From NCBI GenBank assembly GCA_963731105.1, contig CAVSUM010000023.1, forward strand, positions 35,032 through 99,031: a stretch of DNA of 64,000 nucleotides, given 5' to 3'. Below are positions 9,615 through 18,869 of the stretch, one piece after another (position 1 is the stretch's first letter; every line of letters starts with the position of its first letter). Below the pieces are notes generated by a model. That model made no database searches. It was not told the origin of the DNA and saw only the letters and a program-made list of their open reading frames with translations. This DNA comes from RPQJ01 sp963731105 (GTDB lineage: Bacteria > Pseudomonadota > Gammaproteobacteria > Steroidobacterales > Steroidobacteraceae). Both the position numbers and the translations under genes were made by a program.

Positions 9615-10739
9615 TCAGTAGCCGTCGATGACCACGTCGGTCTCGGCGTAGGTGCAGCAGGCCAGCACGTAGCCGGCGTCGCGCTCGTGTTCGCCCAGGC
9701 AGTTCGGCTCGCTCATCACGACCGTGCCCGCTCGCTTGTGTACCTTGCAGGCGCCGCAGCCGCCCATGGTGCAGCTCGACGGCAGGTCGACGCCCGCCTC
9801 GAGCCCGGCCTGCAGCAGAGTCTGGCCCGCGCGCGCGGTGATGCGGCGGCCGCTGGTGGCGAAGGTGATCGCGGCGGAGTGGTCGGGAATGCGGGTGGTG
9901 GCCGCCGAGGCGTAGGCGAAGCGCTCGGTGTGGATGCGGTCGCGCGGCACTCCGGCGGACTCCAGGGCGGCGCACACGCTCTGCATCATCGGTTCCGGGC
10001 CGCACACGTAGAACCCGTCGGCGGCCGCGAGGTCGAGCGCTCCCACGACCCGCGCGCCGTCGAGCGCGCCGTGCAGGCCGTTCCAGCCCGGCGGCGCGAC
10101 GTCCAGCGCATGTCGTACCACCAGCCGCGGCTGGAACTCGGCGGCCAGCGCGTCGAGCCGTGCGCGGAACACGATCTCTTCCTCGCTGCGGTTGCCGGTG
10201 AGCAGGGTGACGCGGCTGGCCGGTTCCGCCCGCAGCACCGTCTCGGCGATGCTGACCAGCGGCGTGATGCCGACGCCGCCGGCCACGAGCACCAGGTGCC
10301 GCTGCGCGTGCGCGTCGGTGCCGGGGGTGAACTCGCCGGTCGGCTCGAGGGCCGTCAGCGTGTCGCCCACGTGCACCCGCTCGTGCAGGTGACGCGAGAC
10401 GGTGCCGTCCGCGGCGCGCTTGACGGTGATGGCCGGCAGCGTGCCCGACAGTGGCGAACTGGAGAACGAGTAGCAGCGGCGCTGCGTGGCGCCACCGGCA
10501 TCGACCAGCAGGGTCAGGTGCTGGCCGGCACGGTAGGCGAGTGCCGGCTTGCCGCCGTCAGGCGCGCTCAGCACGTAGGTGCGCGTCGACGGCGTCTCGT
10601 CGATCACCGCGGCGACGCGCAGCACGTGACGCGCGTGGCGCGGCTGGGTCGTGGCCCAGCGGGCGCTCGCAGTGCGCAACTCGAAGGTCGGGGCCGGTTC
10701 GGTGAACCAGCCCCGCACGAAGGCGGCGATGCCTGTCAT
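9615..10739 (-). CDS. Ferredoxin-type 2Fe-2S oxidoreductase (FNR-like reductase fused to ferredoxin)
   Basis: 374 residues. Residues 45-150 are the FAD-binding barrel with RRCYSFSSSP (R-x-Y-S). Residues 155-265 are the NAD(P)H domain with GGVGITPLVSI and the YVCGPEPMM motif. The C-terminus is a plant-type ferredoxin domain with CTMGGCGACKVH and a later Cys giving the C-x4-C-x2-C...C cluster ligands. Such one-polypeptide reductases feed electrons to membrane desaturases or diiron oxygenases; the R2-like protein downstream (41 bp) is the likely partner. Start ATG 10739 (MTGIAAFVRG). A 21-bp palindrome sits 23 bp upstream. Confidence 0.92.
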   Translation of the reverse strand: MTGIAAFVRGWFTEPAPTFELRTASARWATTQPRHARHVLRVAAVIDETPSTRTYVLSAPDGGKPALAYRAGQHLTLLVDAGGATQRRCYSFSSSPLSGTLPAITVKRAADGTVSRHLHERVHVGDTLTALEPTGEFTPGTDAHAQRHLVLVAGGVGITPLVSIAETVLRAEPASRVTLLTGNRSEEEIVFRARLDALAAEFQPRLVVRHALDVAPPGWNGLHGALDGARVVGALDLAAADGFYVCGPEPMMQSVCAALESAGVPRDRIHTERFAYASAATTRIPDHSAAITFATSGRRITARAGQTLLQAGLEAGVDLPSSCTMGGCGACKVHKRAGTVVMSEPNCLGEHERDAGYVLACCTYAETDVVIDGY

Positions 10740-10761
10740 GTCGGTCCCGGATAAATCCAAA

Positions 10762-10782
10762 GTGTGTATAAACACTACACAC
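10762..10782 (-). promoter_or_regulatory. Palindromic operator/promoter of the reductase-diiron-WS/DGAT operon
   Basis: Perfect inverted repeat GTGTGTA, 7-bp spacer, TACACAC. On the minus strand a TTGCCA hexamer lies 17 bp upstream of TAGTGT, so the repeat overlaps the -10 region. Together with the palindrome before merR this suggests the adjacent MerR-family protein as regulator; the two repeats share A/T-rich TATA and AGTGT elements but are not identical. Confidence 0.6.
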
Positions 10783-10815
10783 AAAACGTCCGGCTGGCAA
10801 GGGCCCGGTGGCCGG

Positions 10816-11652
10816 CTAGCGGTCGGCAGCGTCGTTCTGGCCGACCTCGGCGAGGAATTGCCGCAGGCGCTTGCGGTGCATGGCGCTCAGCAGCCGGCCG
10901 ATGATCGGCCCGGCCTGCTCGACCACGCCGGAGATTTCCTCCGCGGGGGCGCCCGCATACGCGCGCAGCGCGAGGCGAGCCTCCCGGCGGACCAGCTGCT
11001 CCATGGCCTGGTCGTAGAGGCGGAATTCCGCCGGCTCGACGCCGCGGTCGGGGCCCAGGCCCGCCTCCTTGAATTGCGCCCAGCATTCGAGGATGACGGC
11101 GTCGTCCTCCGACAGCAGGCCGCGCTCGGTCGTGCCGTGGACCTGCAGCAGCCCGGCACCGACCAGCGCGCGCAGTTCCTGCCGCGGCACCCGCGCCGGC
11201 ACGAAATCCGCGACCGCAACGGTCGGGCTCTGCTGGGCATGGACCCAGCCACCGAGCGTGGCGCGCACGCGCCGCACGAGGTCTTCCTGCTCGGGCGTGA
11301 ATCCCTCGTCGACGGTCTCGTCGAGCACGGCGCGGATCGCCTTGAGCGGCAGGAACTGCCGCTCCTGCAACTCACGGATGTGTCGCAGGCGCTCGAGGTG
11401 CTCGTGGGTGTACAGCGCGGTATTGCGGCCGGTCTTGATCGGCTCCGGCAGCAGTCCCTGCAGCTTGTAGAAATGAATCGTCTCGCGCGGCAGGCCGCTT
11501 TCGCGCACCAGGTCGCGCATGCGCAGCAACCCGTCCGCGGCCGGCGCCGCTGTGCGCGCCGGCCTGCGCTTGGCAGTCTGGGCTGGAACTGGGGCTGGGG
11601 CAGGGACAGGGCGGCCGGCGGTGCGGCGGCCCGGGGCGGCGCGTGAGTTCAT
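10816..11652 (-). CDS. MerR family transcriptional regulator
   Basis: 278 residues. After a Pro/Ala-rich N-terminal tail (about 40 residues) comes the winged-helix MerR domain: LLRMRDLVRESGLPRETIHF, YKLQGLLPEPIKTGRNTALY and the HLERLRHIRELQ dimerisation helix. The C-terminal 150 residues have no metal-binding Cys pair, so this is an organic-effector or acyl-ligand sensor rather than a metal sensor. It is encoded upstream of the reductase on the same strand, 76 bp apart, and probably controls that operon. No Shine-Dalgarno precedes ATG 11652; a palindrome with a -10-like TATAGT abuts the start codon, suggesting a leaderless, autoregulated mRNA. Confidence 0.88.
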   Translation of the reverse strand: MNSRAAPGRRTAGRPVPAPAPVPAQTAKRRPARTAAPAADGLLRMRDLVRESGLPRETIHFYKLQGLLPEPIKTGRNTALYTHEHLERLRHIRELQERQFLPLKAIRAVLDETVDEGFTPEQEDLVRRVRATLGGWVHAQQSPTVAVADFVPARVPRQELRALVGAGLLQVHGTTERGLLSEDDAVILECWAQFKEAGLGPDRGVEPAEFRLYDQAMEQLVRREARLALRAYAGAPAEEISGVVEQAGPIIGRLLSAMHRKRLRQFLAEVGQNDAADR

Positions 11653-11676
11653 GTCGAGTAATACTATACACTCGAC
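11653..11676 (-). promoter_or_regulatory. Palindrome abutting the merR start codon
   Basis: Perfect 7-bp inverted repeat GTCGAGT / ACTCGAC with a 10-bp A/T-rich spacer, ending one base before the merR ATG. The spacer holds TATAGT on the minus strand, ten bases before the ATG, so transcription should begin at or next to the start codon. Likely autoregulatory operator. Confidence 0.6.
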
Positions 11677-11695
11677 CCCGACCCGCCTGCCGCCG

Positions 11696-12472
11696 TCAGC
11701 CAGACTGCTCCTTGCCGCGCGACATCACTGCTTCGCGAGTGGCCGCGAAACGCGCGCGGTCCATGCGCTGGGTCGCCGCCTTGCTCAGCCGGCCCTCGAG
11801 CGCCAGGCCGGCCTCGAGCGTGGTTTCGAGGCCGCCGTTGATCAGTCGCCGCACGTCGGCGAGCGTCGCGTGGTCGCAACTCGCGATCTCGGCAGCCAGT
11901 TTCCAGCAGTAGGGCAGCAGTTCGGCGGGCGGCAGCACGTCCAGTACCAGTCCCCACGCCTTGGCCGTGGCGGCATCGATGAAGTTGCCGGTGAAGCTCA
12001 TGTAGCGCGCCCGCACCGGGCCGATCAGGCGCGGCAGGATCTGCGACATGCCCCAGCCCGGCACGATGCCGACCCGCGCGTGCGTGTCGGCAAAGCGCGC
12101 GCTGGTCGAGGCGACGAGGATGTCGCAGTTGATCGCAAGTTCCATGCCGCCGGTGATGGCGAAGCCGTTCACCGCCGCGATGGTCGGCTTGCCGAGCGCG
12201 CGGAACGCCGTGTTGACCGGGCCGTCCGGCCCGAGCTCGTCGGCGGTGAGCGGCGCGGTCTCGAGTTCCTTCAGGTCGACGCCGGCGGTGAAGGCCTTCT
12301 CGCCGGCACCGGTGATGATCACCACCTTGACCGAGTCGTCGGCACCCAGTGCCGCGAGCGCCGCGCCGAAGCGGCAGCGCAGTTCGGCCGACAGCGCGTT
12401 CATCTGTCGCGGCCGGTTGAGGGTCAGGGTCGCGACGCCGTCGCGGATTTCAGTGAGCAGGATGTCGTCCAT
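11696..12472 (-). CDS. Enoyl-CoA hydratase/isomerase family protein
   Basis: 258 residues from ATG 12472, chosen because GGAG lies 5 bp upstream; longer frames have no ribosome-binding site. Crotonase fold: LTLNRPRQMNALS at the start, the CoA oxyanion loop AGEKAFTAGVDLKELE, and FAITGGMELAINCDILVAS, followed by HARVGIVPGWGMSQILPRLIG. Of the two catalytic acids of classical hydratases, the first (GGMELA) is present, whereas the second position is in GIVPGWG and lacks the usual Glu, so isomerase or other crotonase chemistry is possible. It lies upstream of merR on the same strand; it may belong to the same acyl-CoA module. Confidence 0.85.
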   Translation of the reverse strand: MDDILLTEIRDGVATLTLNRPRQMNALSAELRCRFGAALAALGADDSVKVVIITGAGEKAFTAGVDLKELETAPLTADELGPDGPVNTAFRALGKPTIAAVNGFAITGGMELAINCDILVASTSARFADTHARVGIVPGWGMSQILPRLIGPVRARYMSFTGNFIDAATAKAWGLVLDVLPPAELLPYCWKLAAEIASCDHATLADVRRLINGGLETTLEAGLALEGRLSKAATQRMDRARFAATREAVMSRGKEQSG

Positions 12473-12495
12473 AGCAGCTCCGGGGCGGACGGGTC

Positions 12496-12524
12496 TTGCA
12501 GCATAGCGGGCAGGGTCGTAGACT
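12496..12524 (+). promoter_or_regulatory. Candidate sigma70-like promoter for the exported protein at 12565
   Basis: TTGCAG (12496-12501), 17-bp spacer, TAGACT (12519-12524), 40 bp before the start codon. The same TAGACT hexamer with 17-bp spacing occurs at 56286, and related -10 hexamers (TAGCAT, TAAGAT) precede other genes here. Confidence 0.45.
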
Positions 12525-12564
12525 TGTCGCACAAGGCGCCGGCGTTCGGCGCAAGGAGACCGCG

Positions 12565-13020
12565 ATGTCGATCCGTCACACAGTGCTTGCGGCCGCCTGC
12601 GCCCTGGTGTTCGCCAACCCCGCCGCGGTCGCGCAGACGGCTGCCCCGGCCACGGACAAGTGGCAGTCAGTCGCCAAGACCGACAACCAGGAGGTCTTCG
12701 TCAATGCCCCGTCGATCGTCGTGGTCGGGGGGCAGCTGGAAGCGACGGTGAAGCAGAATTTCGCGCAGCCGCAGCCGGCCGCGAAGCAGGGCAAGAGCTA
12801 CCTGTCGTCGCGCACCAAGTATCGCTTCGACTGCGCGCAGCGACGCATGGCGATGAAGGATGTCCGCGCCTTCGCCGGCACCGACCTGACGGGCGAGGAG
12901 GTGCAGAAGGCCACCTCCAGCGACAAGAACCTGATCTGGATGGACGCGGCGCCGAAGACCGTGTTCGGCGAGCTGCTCGACTACGTCTGCAAGGCGACGC
13001 CGGCAGCCCCGGCCGGCTGA
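12565..13020 (+). CDS. Small exported protein, surface-adhesin E-like
   Basis: 151 residues. Signal peptide MSIRHTVLAAACALVFANPAAVAQ, then a single domain with WQSVAKTDNQEVFVNAPSIVV at the N-side, a SRTKYRFDCAQRRMAMKDVRAF core and a final Cys (LLDYVCKA). The layout (W at the start, 'VFVN..SI', Tyr/Cys-rich middle, late Cys) resembles the surface-adhesin protein E domain family; the two cysteines could form a disulfide. AAGGAG ribosome-binding site before ATG 12565. Convergent with the symporter gene. Function not established. Confidence 0.75.
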   Translation: MSIRHTVLAAACALVFANPAAVAQTAAPATDKWQSVAKTDNQEVFVNAPSIVVVGGQLEATVKQNFAQPQPAAKQGKSYLSSRTKYRFDCAQRRMAMKDVRAFAGTDLTGEEVQKATSSDKNLIWMDAAPKTVFGELLDYVCKATPAAPAG

Positions 13021-13021
13021 G

Positions 13022-14378
13022 TCAGCGCGCGGCCAGCACCTGCGCGAGCTGCTCGCGCGTCAGCCGCACCACGACCGGTGCGAGCGCGAGCAGCGCGACC
13101 AGGTTCGGCACCGCCATCAGCGCGTTGAGCGTGTCGGCCATGGTCCACGCCAGGTCGAGGTGCGTCACCGCGCCGGCGAACACCGCCAGGGTCCACAGCA
13201 CGCGGAACGGCAGGATCGACTTCGGCCCGAGCAGGTAGTTCCAGCAGCGCTCGCCGTAGAAGCTCCAGCCGAAGATGGTGGTGAGCGCGAAGACCGCGAG
13301 CGCGATGGCCACGACCTCGTCGCCGATGCCCGGCATCGCCGACTGGAACGCAAGCTGCGTGAGCACCGCGCCGGTCTCGCCGCTGGTCCACACGCCGGAC
13401 ACCACGATCGCGAGGCCCGTCATCGAGCACACGACGATGGTGTCGAAGAACGTGCCCATCATGCCGATCAGCCCGCTGTGCACCGGGCTGGCGCTGTAGC
13501 CGGCCGCCTGCGCGATGCCGGCGGTGCCGAGTCCGGCCTCGTTGGAAAAGATGCCGCGCGCCACGCCGTAGCGGATGCCGGCCATCACCGTCGCCCCGGC
13601 GAAGCCGCCCACCGCGGCGGTCGGCGTGAAGGCGTTGTTCAGGATCTTGATGAATGCGCCGGGTACGTCGGCGGCATGCACCACCAGCACGACGAGCGCT
13701 GCGACGATGTAGCCGATCGCCATGAACGGCACCAGCCAGTCCGCCACCGCGGCGATGCGCTTGATGCCGCCGAGGATCACGGCGGCGGTCAGCACCAGCA
13801 GCACGACGCCGGTCGTGGCGTTACTGATGCCGAACGACGAGTTCATCGCCGCCGCGATGCTGTTGGCCTGCACCATGTTGCCGATGCCGAAGCCCGCCAG
13901 CCCGCCGAACACCGCGAACACCGTGCCGAGCCACGCCCAGCGCCGGCCGAGGCCGTTCCTGATCGCGTACATCGGCCCGCCCACCCAGCGACCGTGCGGG
14001 TCCTGTTCGCGGTAGTGCACGGCGAGCACCACTTCGGCGTACTTGGTGGCCATGCCCACCAGCGCCGTCATCCACATCCAGAACACGGCTCCCGGGCCGC
14101 CGAGCGCGATGGCCGTGGCGACGCCCGCGATGTTGCCGACGCCGATGGTGGCGGCGAGGCAGGTCATCAGCGCCGAGAACGGGCTCACCTCGCCGGGCAG
14201 GCTCGGGTCCACGTCGCGCCCGCGCCAGACCATGCGCAGTCCGCTGCCGATGCGGCGGATCGGCATGCCGAACAGCCTCAGCCTGCAGGTACAGCCCGGT
14301 GCCGAGGATCAGCACCAGCATGGCCGGCCCCCACACGAGGCCGTTCAGCGTGTTCATCCAGTCGTGGAAGCTCTGCAT
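13022..14378 (-). CDS. AGCS family sodium:alanine/glycine symporter (frame break near N-terminus)
   Basis: About 452 residues across one break. The N-terminus MQSFHDWMNTLNGLVWGPAM with LVLILGTGLYLQ starts at ATG 14378; the frame then shifts near 14283 and continues as LRLFGMPIRRIGSGLRMVWRG and SALMTCLAATIGVGNIAGVA, the Na+/substrate site signature of the family. Eight to ten further membrane segments follow, including FSNEAGLGTAGIAQAAG. A single extra base explains the break. The gene starts 14 bp after the S9 peptidase stop, so peptide hydrolysis and amino-acid import appear co-expressed. Confidence 0.9.
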
Positions 14379-14392
14379 GGCGGCCCCGGGAT

Positions 14393-16390
14393 TCAGTTGA
14401 GCAGGTAGGACTGCATGAAGGCGACGGTCGCGAAGAACTGGAAGTCCTGGTTGCGCTTCTTCGCGAAACCGTGGCCCTCGTCCTCGGCGAGCAGGTACCA
14501 CACGGGCCCGCCCTTGCCGCGCACGGTCGCCACCATCTGCTCCGCTTCCGTGTACGGCACCCGCGGGTCGTTCCTGCCCTGCACGATGAACAGCGGCTTG
14601 CTGATCTCGCGGGCGTGGTTCATCGGCGAGATGCCGAGCAGGAACTCGCGCATCGCCGGGTCGCGCTCGTCGCCGTACTCGACGCGGCGCAGGTCACGGC
14701 GATAGTCCTCGGTGTTCTCGAGGAACGTGACGAAGTTCGAGATGCCGACCACCGACAGCGAGGCGCGGATGCGGTTGTCGAACTTCGTGGCCGCGGCCAG
14801 CGTCATGTAGCCGCCGTAGCTGCCGCCGGTGACCATGACGCGCGAGGCGTCGAGGTCCGGACGGCCCTTCAGCCAGTCGAGCAGCGCGCCGATGTCCTGC
14901 ACCGAGTCCTCGCGCAGGCGGCCGTTGTCGAGCTTGGCGAAGGTCTTGCCGAAGCCCGTCGAGCCGCGCACGTTCGGGAACAGGATCGCCACGCCGAGCT
15001 GGTCGATCAGGAAGTTGTTGCGGCCGAGGAAGGTCGGCCGCGACTGGCCCTCAGGCCCGCCGTGGATGTTGATCACCACCGGCCGCGGGCCGGTGAAGCG
15101 CGCGGGCGGCTTGAACAGCAGGCCGGAGATGGTGCGGCCGTCGAAGCTCTTCCAGCGCACGACCTCGGCCTCGGCGAAGGCGGCGGTGTTGAGGCCGCCG
15201 GTCTCGCTCTCGGTCCAGCGCTCGACGCGCTGCTTGGCGAAGTCGACCGAGTAGAGGTCCGACGGGGCGCGTGCCGAGGACAGTGACAGGCCGAGCTCGC
15301 CACCGGACTCGTGCCACGCGAGGCTGTTCACGACGCCGACTGGCAGCGCCGGCACCGGCAGTGCCTTGCCGGTCTCGGCATCGATCCGGTGCAGCACGCT
15401 CGCGCCGTCCTCGTTGGTCACGAACGCGATGCTACGGCCGTCGGGGGCCACGTCGAAGGCTTCCACGTCCCACGCGAGGTCGGTCGTCAGGTAGCGGTGG
15501 GCGCCGGTGGCGAGATCGAGGTAGGCGAGGCGCATGAACTCGTTGTCGCGGTCGGTGGCGACGTACAGGCCCTTGCCGTCGCGGCTGAACTGCGCGCCGT
15601 CGTAGGCGACCGGTACGTCGCCGGATTTCGGCGTGAGCGCGCGTCGCTCGCCGCTCGCCACGTCCACCAGCCACAGGTAGCTCTCGTTGACCGACACGTA
15701 CTCGCCGATCACCAGCTTCGAGTCGTCCGGCGACCAGTCGAGCGGTCCCCAGCCGCCGCCCTTCAGTTCCGCCACGCGGCGCGTCGAGGCCGGGTCGCGC
15801 GGGTCCATGACATAGATGTCGCGGTCGGCGCCGTTGCGGCGCGTGGAGGCGAACGCGAGCCGGTCGCCCTGGTTGGACCACGGGCCCAGCGAATTCTGCG
15901 AGCGGCCGCCGTCGCTGATCATGGTCGTGCGCCCGGAGGCTATGTCGGTGCGGAAGATCTGCCCGAACTCGTCGCCGCCGCGGTCCTTGGTGAACAATAA
16001 GTAGTCGGGGCTGTGCCGTGGCCAGCTGGCATTGCCAACGCGGTCCGGGAAGAAGGTGAGCTGGCGGCGTGCCCCGAGCGGCATGCGCACCTCGTGCAGC
16101 TGGTTGGTGTCGGCAAAGCGCGTCAGGATCAGGGCCTCGCGGCGGGTCGGGTGCCAGCCCGCGAACTGGGCGCTGCGGAACTCGGTGTACGCGCCGACCG
16201 CATCGGCGATGGACGCGGGGATCGGCGGGATGCCGTCGGCTCGCAGGGCGGCGGGCGGCTGGATGGTCGGCGCGGCGGCGGGCGCCGGCGCTGCAGCGCT
16301 TGCCGGCTGGGCGGCCTGCGCCAGCGCGAACTGCGATGGAACCCAGGCTGCGCACGCAGCCAGCAGCCAGCCAAGAATCCGTCGGTTCAT
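14393..16390 (-). CDS. S9 family (acylaminoacyl/dipeptidyl) peptidase, exported
   Basis: 665 residues. Signal peptide (MNRRILGWLLAACAAWVPSQ, cut near ALAQA), a seven-bladed beta-propeller of WD/TolB-like repeats (WSPDDSKLVIGEY, VAPDGRSIAFVTNEDGAS), then an alpha/beta-hydrolase domain with nucleophile Ser524 in GGSYGGYM, acid in IVQGRNDPRVPYTEAEQM and His in EDEGHGFAKKRN. A complete prolyl-oligopeptidase-type triad is therefore visible. Likely periplasmic peptidase releasing oligopeptides; the AGCS symporter follows immediately. The divergent 158-bp region to the cation-efflux gene holds the promoters. Confidence 0.93.
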   Translation of the reverse strand: MNRRILGWLLAACAAWVPSQFALAQAAQPASAAAPAPAAAPTIQPPAALRADGIPPIPASIADAVGAYTEFRSAQFAGWHPTRREALILTRFADTNQLHEVRMPLGARRQLTFFPDRVGNASWPRHSPDYLLFTKDRGGDEFGQIFRTDIASGRTTMISDGGRSQNSLGPWSNQGDRLAFASTRRNGADRDIYVMDPRDPASTRRVAELKGGGWGPLDWSPDDSKLVIGEYVSVNESYLWLVDVASGERRALTPKSGDVPVAYDGAQFSRDGKGLYVATDRDNEFMRLAYLDLATGAHRYLTTDLAWDVEAFDVAPDGRSIAFVTNEDGASVLHRIDAETGKALPVPALPVGVVNSLAWHESGGELGLSLSSARAPSDLYSVDFAKQRVERWTESETGGLNTAAFAEAEVVRWKSFDGRTISGLLFKPPARFTGPRPVVINIHGGPEGQSRPTFLGRNNFLIDQLGVAILFPNVRGSTGFGKTFAKLDNGRLREDSVQDIGALLDWLKGRPDLDASRVMVTGGSYGGYMTLAAATKFDNRIRASLSVVGISNFVTFLENTEDYRRDLRRVEYGDERDPAMREFLLGISPMNHAREISKPLFIVQGRNDPRVPYTEAEQMVATVRGKGGPVWYLLAEDEGHGFAKKRNQDFQFFATVAFMQSYLLN

Positions 16391-16548
16391 GCGGTCGTCC
16401 CCTTAGCGTCAACGGTCGCACCGTGCGACAGCCTTGCCTTGTACTGGATCGACCGGCCGGCCGCCAGCCGCGCGATTGTAACGGTCGGAAACCCCGGACG
16501 ACGGCTGCCCGCCGCCTGCGCTAAGGTGGCGACCCGGGATCCACTGCC

Positions 16549-17455
16549 GTGCGACCACAGTCACTTACCCGCTACGCCTGGCTGTCGATCGCCGCCGCCA
16601 TCGCCACGATGGCGCTGAAGGGCGTCGCGTACCAGATCACCGGGTCCGTGGGCCTGCTGTCGGACGCGCTCGAGTCGCTCGTCAACCTCGCCGGCGCGCT
16701 GATGGCGCTCGCCATGCTGACGGTCGCGGCACGCCCGCCCGACGACGACCACGCCTACGGCCATGGCAAGGCCGAATACTTTTCTGCGGGCGTCGAGGGA
16801 GCGCTGATCCTGATCGCGGCGCTGAGCATCGCTTACGCCGCGGTCAATCGGCTGCTGCACCCGAGGCCCATCGAGCAGATCGGCCTCGGCCTCGCCGTCT
16901 CGGTGGTGGCGGCGCTGCTCAACCTCGCCGTTGCGCTCGTGTTGCTGCGTGCTTCCAAGGTGCATCGCTCGGCGACCCTGCAGGCCAATTCGCATCACCT
17001 GCTCACCGACGTGTGGACGACGGCTGGCGTGCTGGTGGGGGTGGGCGCAGTGGCCGTGACGGGCTGGCTGGTGCTCGATCCGCTGGTGGCGCTGGCAGTG
17101 GCGGCGAATATCGTGTGGACCGGCTGACGCGCATCCTGCGCGACTCGGTCGCCGGCCTGATGGACGCGGCGCTGCCGGCGAACGAGCAGGCGGTCCTGCG
17201 CCAGCTGCTCGATGGCTATGCCGCGCAGGGCGTCGAGTACCACGCGCTGCTCACGCGCCGCTCGGGCGCGCACCGCTTCGTGTCGGTGCACGTGCTGGTT
17301 CCCCCGGAATGGTCGGTGCAGCAGGGCCACGACCTGCTCGAGCGCATCGAGGCCGAGATGCGCCGCGCCTGCCGCCGATCAGCGTGCTCACGCACCTCGA
17401 GCCGCTGGGCGATCCGGCCGCGATGGCGGACCAGGACCTGCACCGCAGCGGGTAG
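16549..17455 (+). CDS. Cation diffusion facilitator (CDF) family efflux protein (two frame breaks)
   Basis: About 302 residues when joined. The first 190 residues give transmembrane segments with the D-containing SVGLLSDALESLVNLAGAL and SHHLLTDVWTTAGVL, the H-x-x-x-D style metal sites of CDF transporters. Breaks near 17120 and 17373 (each one missing base) connect to the cytoplasmic domain: RLTRILRDSVAGLMDAALP, HRFVSVHVLVPPEWSVQQGH, and PPISVLTHLEPLGDPAAMAD ending HRSG at 17455. Exports Zn2+/Co2+/Fe2+-type cations by proton antiport; metal not predictable. A -10-like TAAGGT lies about 25 bp before ATG 16549. Confidence 0.88.
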
Positions 17456-17525
17456 CCACCGGCGGTTGTACCGGAGCCGGGCCGCAGGTAGTCTGCCTCC
17501 GTCTAACGACGGGGCACGGACACTG

Positions 17526-17899
17526 ATGATCAGGCGACTGCTCGGCCTGTTCGGCCTCGCGCGCGACGAGCCAGCCGCTGCGCGGAAGCGCAAGCGTCCG
17601 GCGTCCGGGTCCGCGGCGAAAGCATCGACCGACGACTTACAAGGGCGATCGGCATCATCCCCGGCGCGCACTGCTGCGCCGCGGCGAAGAAGGCGTTCGG
17701 CCGCAAGTTCCTCGAGCGCGAGGCGCCGCGCGTGCCGCTGCCCGGCTGCACCTCGCCGCAGACCTGCCGCTGCCGATTCAAGAAGTATGTCGACCGGCGG
17801 CAGGATGACCGGCGTCACCCGTTCGGCGGTGCGTTCGGCTGGAACTCCGCCGCCGACGATCGCCGCAAGCGCCGCGGTCGTCGCTCCAGCGACAAATAG
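17526..17899 (+). CDS. Conserved small Cys-rich protein of unknown function (frame break)
   Basis: About 125 residues when joined. The start MIRRLLGLFGLARDEPAAAR is followed by a Lys/Arg-rich linker; a one-base loss near 17635 connects to AIGIIPGAHCCAAAKKAFGR and KFLEREAPRVPLPGC, then CRCRFKKYVDRRQDDRR and a basic tail ending SSDK. The order GAHCC...REAP..PLPGC...C-x-C...DRR matches a widespread but uncharacterised proteobacterial small-protein family as I remember it. Four or five cysteines could bind a metal or Fe-S cluster (inference). It lies 25 bp upstream of the haloalkane dehalogenase gene and may be co-transcribed. Confidence 0.65.
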
Positions 17900-17924
17900 T
17901 CCACACGGACGAGGACACAACAGC

Positions 17925-18838
17925 ATGACGACGACGATCGAAGCCGTGCGCACGCCGGACGAGCGCTTCGCAGCGCTGCCGGGCTTTCCGTTCGCGCCGC
18001 ACTACCTGGACGAGTTGCCCGGCTACCCGCGCCTGCGGGTGCACTATCTCGACGAGCCGCCGGCCGCGGCGGCAAGCGGCCGCACCGTGCTGTGCCTGCA
18101 CGGCCAGCCGACGTGGAGTTACCTGTACCGCAAGATGATCCCGGTGTTCACCGCGGCCGGGCATCGCGTGGTGGCGCCCGACTTCTACGGCTTCGGCCGC
18201 TCGGACAAGCCGGTGGCCGACGACGTGTACACCTTCAGCTTCCATCGCACGATGCTGGTGCGCTTCGTGGAGGCGCTCGACCTCGAGCGCGTGACGCTCG
18301 TGGTGCAGGACTGGGGCGGTTTGCTCGGCCTGACTCTGCCGATGGAGTTCCCGCAACGCATCGATCGCCTGATCGTGATGAACACCGGCCTCGGCGTGGG
18401 TCGCTCGCCGGGCCCTGGTTTCGACGCCTGGAAGGCGTTCGTCGCGTCGCGCCCGGATTTTCCGATCGGCGTGATGATGAAGCGGTCGGTGGCTGGGCTG
18501 AGTGACGCCGAAGCCGCCGCGTACGACGCACCGTTCCCGGATGCGACCTATCGTGCCGGAGTGCGGCGTTTCCCGGCGCTGGTGCCGGTGTCGCCGGAGA
18601 TGGATGGCGTGGACGTGTCGCGCCGCGCGGGCAGTTCTTCCGCGAGCAGTGGAGCGGACAGACCTTCATGGCGATCGGCATGCAGGACCCGGTGCTCGGC
18701 CCGCCGGTGATGCAGGCCCTGGCGCAGGTGATCCGTGGCTGCCCGCCGCCGCTCGAGTTGCCCGAGGCCGGGCACTTCGTGCAGGAGCATGGCCAGCGGG
18801 TCGCCGAGGCCGCGCTGGCGGCGTTCGGCGACCGATAA
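17925..18838 (+). CDS. Haloalkane dehalogenase, HLD-I-like (frame break)
   Basis: About 304 residues when joined. Alpha/beta hydrolase that displaces halide from haloalkanes. Oxyanion motif LHGQPTWSYLYRKMI, nucleophile Asp129 in VVQDWGGLLGL with adjacent Trp as halide-binding residue, cap domain, then a break near 18628 (one base missing) leading to QFFREQWSGQTFMAIGMQDP, whose Asp in MQDPVLGPPVM sits where DhlA has its catalytic acid, and the catalytic His in EAGHFVQEHG. Stop at 18838. The triad geometry (Asp, late Asp, His) is that of subfamily I. True substrate unknown. Confidence 0.87.
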
Positions 18839-18869
18839 CCACGATCGCAGCAGGCGACAGGGAGTTCAC

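Noticed and set aside
14378..17455. Calling the symporter and cation-efflux genes pseudogenes
   Set aside because: Both sides of each break retain family motifs and only single-base fixes are needed; the same pattern occurs in 14 other genes.
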